DNA of 64,000 nucleotides from Zhengitettix transpicula. Its lineage: Eukaryota > Arthropoda > Insecta > Orthoptera > Tetrigidae. The first letter of the stretch is position 1. Every line of letters begins with the position of its first letter. The notes below the pieces were generated by a model, which made no database searches, was not told where the DNA came from, and saw only the letters and a list, made by a program, of their open reading frames with translations. Location: contig CM073594.1 in NCBI GenBank assembly GCA_037074705.1, forward strand, positions 61,066,509-61,130,508, read 5' to 3'. Positions 58,346 to 64,000 of the stretch are shown piece after piece. The position numbers were made by a program, and so were the translations under genes.

Positions 58346-60560
58346 TTCTTTTAAATTTATTTTTCTGACTTTAAAATGTCTGTTATTTATTTACACTTTA
58401 AATTATTTTCTGTTTTTGTTTTTTATTACTGGTCGTTAATTGTGTAACTATTTTCATCAATATTTCGGACTAAAATCAATAAGAAATACGATTTGTCTAT
58501 CCAGGTTATATTAATTACAAGTCTCCGGAAATTTTTAAAAGTTGGCTACATCGTTAGGAATATTTGTAGAAAATGGTGCATGGTTTTTTGTTTGCCAGGT
58601 GTAAATTTTATAAAACTTAATTAGTTGGGGCTGACTAATATCATTTATTTTCCAGAACTAATAAAAGATAGAGATAAATTAACCGCAGGGAAGTGCTCAG
58701 CAAATAAATTAGTAAAGAATAAATAAATTTACAAAGCAAGGAATTTTGGTTATAAAAATTACCTAGAATGGTGGTCCTGTTCCGTCTGTCCAAATGTTTG
58801 TCGAATATTTATTTGTGGCCAGCGTATGGGGTTTCAGACGTACTAATTAAATTGCAAGCTTCCCGAGGCGCTGTGTTTGTGTGTGTGCGTGTGTGCCAGG
58901 AAGTGTGGCATAAATTTAGGAAGCACGGTACGAAGAAGGGAGACGCTACACGTAGGTCAGGTCGCGCCTGAGCAACAGGTTGCATATTGTGGAGACCGCA
59001 CGCACCAATATCGCACGCAGCGCCGCCGTCTACTAACTCAATAACTCCGCACAACTCCGCAAATAAACTTACCCTTATCTCTCTCACTAGGAGAAAATAT
59101 TTTCTAAACATGTAAAAAATCATAGTAAACCTGTTACATGATTACAGATACTCACAGGTGACCGTTCATCAAAGCTTCATTTCAACGACTGGAAAAAGCT
59201 TCCTCATGACGTCATTTCCGTTACTGACGTCACAAAGTATCTGAGAGTCACATTTAATATCAAACAAAGTTAAAATCTACCCTTTTCCAGAAGTCTTTTA
59301 AACAACAGTTTTTTGTTACACGAGACTCTAAAGCGTAACGATTTTTAATGATTCGAGCATACGGTTTATAACAGCTTGGGATATAACTCAATATATAAAA
59401 TAATTGTGCATTTGGGAAAACTGTGGTTGGGGATCGCTCTAATGACTGAATTCTGGTCGTTTTTTTTCCAAAAAGGTAGGTAAAAAAATTCCAAATTGCG
59501 TCTCATATAATTCCAAACTATGTATTGAATCTAACAGCAACAGTTTTAAAATAAATCAGAAGAGGAACGAAAACCATACACAGGAAAAATATTATATTGT
59601 TAAATAAATATCAAAATGATAAAATTAGCATGAATAAAATTAGTTTCTTTTTAGAAACGCACGAAATAGTATTTAGGGAATATTCTGAAAGTAGTCCAAT
59701 GAACATAAAGGGTTAAAATTATTGAAGTATATTGGTGAAAAGTCTCCAAAAAGTGACTTATCATTCTTCTATTTATAACTAAAAAAATATTTTTGTAAAT
59801 ATGTTACTTCAGGGATCCACTTGTGCTTTAAACTCTGTAAAAGTGCTGTCTACGTATTCTACAGCATTAAAAGTATATTAATTGTATCATAATTGTAAAC
59901 ACCCGGCATTTTAATTGTATAACAAATATATGAATTGACCACAAGTAAGAAAAAATTTAAATAAAGGTATTTATAAAAATATATGTAAGCACAACGAATC
60001 GTTCTTAATTTAGGGCTTCATGGGTGAAGTTGCAGTATTATAAATGTTTATGTCATAATAAATAAGCCAAAACTCAAAATAATATACTGATTAACCCAAA
60101 ATTGTGATCATTATTGAAGAGTTTATCCAGTGTTCCATTGTCTATAGTAGAAGAGACAAAGAGAAAATGTAAGTTGAAGAAAGAAGGATCCTACGTTTCG
60201 AACAGAATAAACTGTGCTCGTCTTAAGGAAAAGTGGTTCAAGACTCTGAGTTCTGCACAAGAGTCCGAACACTTTTTAACGAAATACATGCAGCATATTA
60301 TTCCAGAGAGTCACGAGACTATCAAGGCTTCGCATCTGATTGGATAAATTCTTCACAACACCCTTGTCAACAAAATTCGAATCGTAACTGTGTAATATTA
60401 CGATTTATATTATTTTCTATTTTTTTAATAGGGGAAGAATTCTTATGTTACTGTTACTAAATTAATACGGGTAAAATAATAATCAAATATATCATACTAT
60501 ATAAGAGTAAATTATAAAAATACAATACAGCCTACTAAAATCAAAAAAAGATATATTATT
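58346..60560. other. non-coding DNA with a paired CRE site
   Basis: A GC-richer segment lies at 58760-59080. TGACGTCA occurs at 59207-59214 and again at 59225-59232. A 77-codon frame at 60114-60347 is not recognisable as a protein. Confidence 0.4.
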
Positions 60561-60574
60561 GAAAAACAAACACA

Positions 60575-60668
60575 GCGTTTCGCCGCTATTTCCGACGTGT
60601 CCTTGAATATAAAAAATGTGTAAAACTTCATATACCTAAGAAAGTCGTAAATATCGACAAAAAACTTT
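60575..60668. ncRNA. degraded inverted pair of hammerhead-like motifs
   Basis: Minus strand 60575-60612 keeps GAAAC (60577-60581) and part of a G/C hairpin but not CUGANGA. Plus strand 60634-60668 keeps a GUCG/CGAC stem around UAAAUAU but not GAAAC. The loop and stem of the second resemble the 58305-58345 copy. Confidence 0.35.
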
Positions 60669-60669
60669 T

Positions 60670-62230
60670 TTTTCAAATATAAATATTTTTATAACTTAAA
60701 TAAAAGAAATGAATTTAATAGCTGTGTGTATGGTCGCTAAAGTCCTTGCAGTTGAAGATACCCTAAATAAAACATAAAATAAAATAAAAATTATAATGAT
60801 TGTAATTTAGTTACAAATCTTAATAAAAATTGTACTGTGGGAAATTATTTAACAGGAGAAAAATATGCCATTCTGTACGAAACCATATTTGATAACACTT
60901 GTGGTTTTTTTTGTAAAAAAAAAGTAACCGCGTTAGTTTGACAGGCATCGAGACCAAAATTTATCGTGGGCAGTTATTATACAATGGTATTTTAATGAGA
61001 GATTGTGAGAAGGGTAGGGAAGTATTTGTTACGTGGAAGGTCAGGTAGACGTGGCTTCAAGGGAGGAAGTGTGAGTTATGCAACCGGGTGACACAACGGA
61101 GCCGTCAACGAGCTGTGAGTGCATTATCGTTTCATTTGCTCTAGAGATTAATGTGAAATTTCATATATGTCATACTTTAAGGCTTAATTAAATTAGATTA
61201 TATTAATTCTTAATACATTGGATGATAACGCAGGCCTCTCTCCGATTCATAGTCATTCCCGAGTAAAACTATACTGCGCAATACTTAACGTTCTGAGAAA
61301 GTTGATATCCCGATTTTATCAGGGCAGACTCTTTGACGTCGAATTTACTACGTTGTGGGACTGATGCTGTAAAATGTTAGAGGTCTGGTGAGCGTAGCTC
61401 GATACCTGTCCGGGAGAGCCGGTGTGTTGGCTACACTGCGCAGCCCGCACCTGGGCGTGGTGCCTCAGCTTAAACGCCCAAAGACTATAAATATGTAGTG
61501 CTCTTTAGACAACATCGTCTCTGTTACTATGCCACTTTAATCGCGCACGTGCGTGTGTGTATGTGTGGCTACACGGGGGAGTTCTATTCTGCACTCCTAA
61601 GGGAGACTTCACTCCCGCGTTCATTTTGTTCCATACGGCGACAGTTACAGCGGTCGATATGTCAGAAATAATTATTACCCTTGTTACAACCACCACCACA
61701 AAAAATTCTATATATACCCACATCAACGTGCCTTCACATCACGTGAAAAGAAATAAAAGATCATCTCTTGACGTCAACATATAGTTCTAAAAATGATCAC
61801 AACTTCAAATTTAAATAAAAAGGGCAAAGCAGAAAAGTTGGCAAATATTCATTTGTTACAAGATCAATTCTGGAATTCATTGTCTGAAGAAATACTTTTC
61901 CTAATAGCGCTGATCAGTTTAGACGTAGGCTTAGGAAACTACAATAATCATGGGGTATTCTTATTACAATTATTAATTTTTATCTGGCACGATAAGGTTT
62001 TAGAAAATATACTAACTTTAACACATTAAAACAGGCCAAAGTAAAGACACAAAAACTATGTTGATAATTAAATAAAAATACCAAATAACGCTTCTGCAAA
62101 TTTTGATTCAATATTAAAATTGTAAAAATAAACTTTAAATGTTTTTAAAAAAATTAATACACTAAATAAATTTTCAAGAAATAATTTATATTTAGACTGG
62201 AAAAAAGAAACTTAATTCTATTTATATATT
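60670..62230. other. non-coding DNA
   Basis: A GC-richer unique segment at 61370-61480 and a CpG-containing segment at 61500-61650 are unexplained. The 75- and 78-codon plus-strand frames at 61557 and 61793 have no recognisable features. Confidence 0.4.
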
Positions 62231-62233
62231 TTT

Positions 62234-62260
62234 ACCTGAAGAAGTTCCGAAACAAAGAAA
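62234..62260 (+). ncRNA. truncated hammerhead-like motif
   Basis: CUGAAGA (62236-62242) is separated from GAAAC (62249-62253) by only six bases, so stem II is deleted. It is recognised by the core words alone. Confidence 0.3.
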
Positions 62261-62365
62261 CTATAAGTAGTGCTAATTTTCATTATAATAAAATTTTAAC
62301 TGCTTAATATATTAAAGTATTAGCAATATATCAATAAGGTAAGGTAATAGTATGCTTATTCTTAT

Positions 62366-63050
62366 ATACTAGCTGAGTGACGGCGTTGCCAGGGTTGTCA
62401 AATATCCATAACCCTTAATTTTACTCCAATTTTGGTTGTTTTCGCGTTATTTTTCTGTAACTATCCTTCACCACCACCCCTAAGGGTGCTTCCCTCCGAT
62501 GCTGAACGAGTTTGATATTATACACAAACAACAACAGTACTATAAATCTAATATTTATTTTTGACTCGAATCTCAGTTGTATGCGCTTTATTTTCTTGTA
62601 ACGGCCATCCACCCCTAAATTTGTCCTGAAAAATATTTATTCAACCCAAATATCGGCAGTCTTTGCATGTTTCAAAATTTCCATCCCTGCCCCTGGGGTT
62701 TAAATGGCAACTTGAAAGTTATAATTACACTCAGCGACATCCATAACCCTGGTTTTGACTTGGTTGGTTGGTTGACGTTATACACATATAACATCCGGAG
62801 AAACACTATAAATCTCTTTGAGCTCTAAAAATATTAACCGACTAAAATATCAGCCGTTTTATAATCTGTTTGTATATTTCAACCCTACTCCTGGGGGTGG
62901 TAGACCTGTCTCACCCCAACAGTGTTTCTTTCCTGGTCACAAGAAACACGTGTACGAAATTTGGTGATATTTGTTTGATGGTATTAGATTTGTATGCGAA
63001 ACATATAAAAACAAACATTCATTCATACATACAAACACTTATTAGGTAGG
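62366..63050 (+). repeat. family B modular repeat with tail
   Basis: Starts 'actagctgagtgacggcgttgcc', continues through modules with 'ttttggttgttttcgcg', 'taagggtgcttcc', 'ggtggtagacctgtctcaccc' and 'aacacgtgtacgaaatttggtg', and ends in a (CATACATACAAACA) tail. It is one of three copies with a recognisable 5' start. Confidence 0.6.
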
Positions 63051-64000
63051 TATAAACAACATTTTATAGTTCAGGATTCTTCCACTACAGTTGAGTGTTT
63101 CGTCACTGTAGAGAGACAGAAAATATTTTTGTATATACATTAAATGACATAACTATCAAATTTGACGCTCTGAAATAGGCCAGTCGGCAGAATAAAATCA
63201 AGTTGTTTTTCCTCCACGCCTCCGACTAGTGGTGTTCCTTCACATCTATCATTCTCATACAAAATGACTTAATACTTTCGGATCCTCCTATCTGGTTTTC
63301 TTTCTGAAGCGACGGAAATGTTTGGGAGGCGAGGGATGTGTGGGGGTGGGAAGGTAGTGACAAACTGCAAAGACGAGCGCTTGGCATACAAATCAGGCTC
63401 CGTAAAGAGAGAGAGATAATAAGAAAAAATAAAGAAGTGGATTTGTTCTGGGGAACGACGACGACATCGCACATATTAAGACGCTGTACGCGACGAACTA
63501 AGCAAACATTTCCTAACCTCGCTCGAAAATGAACAAACAGCCATGGCCTTGGTTAAAGGAACTTTGTTCCAGCTAACACATCTTTTTTATATATATAAAG
63601 ATATTCATTGTACAGAAAAACTAATCAATCCAAATAAATAAACTGATTATCAACCTTCCACTTGCTAAAAAAATCCATTAACAATTTGCACCAATCAGAC
63701 ACGTTCAAGATTTCACCTGCTTATTATTAATCTTTTTTAAAAAAGGCTAAGAATAATATGGAATAAAACTGATTAAGAAAAAGATTATTTTCACATCATG
63801 GAGAACATATATATCCTTTCTTATTGTATAAAATATTAACCCACGTATTGAAACTAGAATTTTAAATTATTTACATATTCATTAATATATGAAACATTTT
63901 ATAACGTACGGCTGAAAAAAAAATTTAAAAAATTTAATGTAATAGATACAAACGTCATAAAATGATTATATTTCAAATTTTTATAGACTAAGACATTAAT
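63051..64000. other. non-coding DNA to the window end
   Basis: A GC-richer segment at 63200-63480 contains minus-strand frames of 67-82 codons with no domain. The rest is AT-rich. Confidence 0.4.

Noticed and set aside
58809..59123. 104-codon minus-strand frame
   Set aside because: Contains a run of H and T from a GT-rich tract and no recognisable domain or splice junction.

Overview
This is an AT-rich eukaryotic window, most likely from an arthropod and probably an insect with long introns. The reasons are mariner-family DNA transposons with TA target duplications, widely spaced short spliced exons, abundant (AT)n and (ACAA/ACAT)n repeats, and many dispersed decayed repeats. There is no bacterial-style gene organisation. 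The species cannot be named from sequence alone.

Host coding sequence is sparse. The best evidence is a set of short exons on the minus strand at 35915-35961, 35130-35160 and 32620-32732. They have canonical splice sites, and their reading phases join without a break. The deduced peptide is basic and then enters a segment resembling the start of a receptor tyrosine phosphatase cytoplasmic region, but the gene identity is tentative. Much of the centre of the window may therefore be introns of one large minus-strand gene. GC-richer islands at 1119-1394, 5050-5400, 12600-13100, 13930-14280, 39300-39690, 46320-46860, 54580-54970 and 56520-56940 are candidate regulatory or exonic DNA without a firm call.

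Mobile DNA dominates the rest. There are three mariner-type elements: a nearly intact one at 24040-25337 broken only at an A8 run, a pseudogenised one at 51234-52533, and a short internally deleted one at 28474-28964. Two related TGTA...TACA LTR-like elements (15014-15954 and 42683-43653) and a short relative (15995-16228) all sit inside (AT)n tracts. An A-tailed GC-rich repeat (family A) lies at 1-288, 6063-6620, 6665-7155 and 9950-10080. A modular repeat with an (ACAAACAT)-type tail (family B) lies at 18233-21468, 47215-48160, 55700-56500, 57215-57540 and 62366-63050.

The most striking feature is a dispersed set of more than twenty short motifs. They read CUGANGA, a variable hairpin, then GAAAC followed by GU(A/C/U), which is the catalytic core pattern of type I hammerhead ribozymes. 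Stem II differs between copies yet stays complementary (GUCC/GGAC, GUCG/CGAC, GGUAC/GUACC, GGAA/UUCC, GCU/AGC), and stem I shows a compensatory change between two copies. Many copies occur as inverted pairs, and at 45767-46258 and 55111-55488 they lie in the arms of foldback elements. Hammerheads are known in Penelope-like retroelements and retrozymes, where repeats are usually direct. Their presence in inverted arms of short foldback units with no visible reverse transcriptase is the observation most worth pursuing here.
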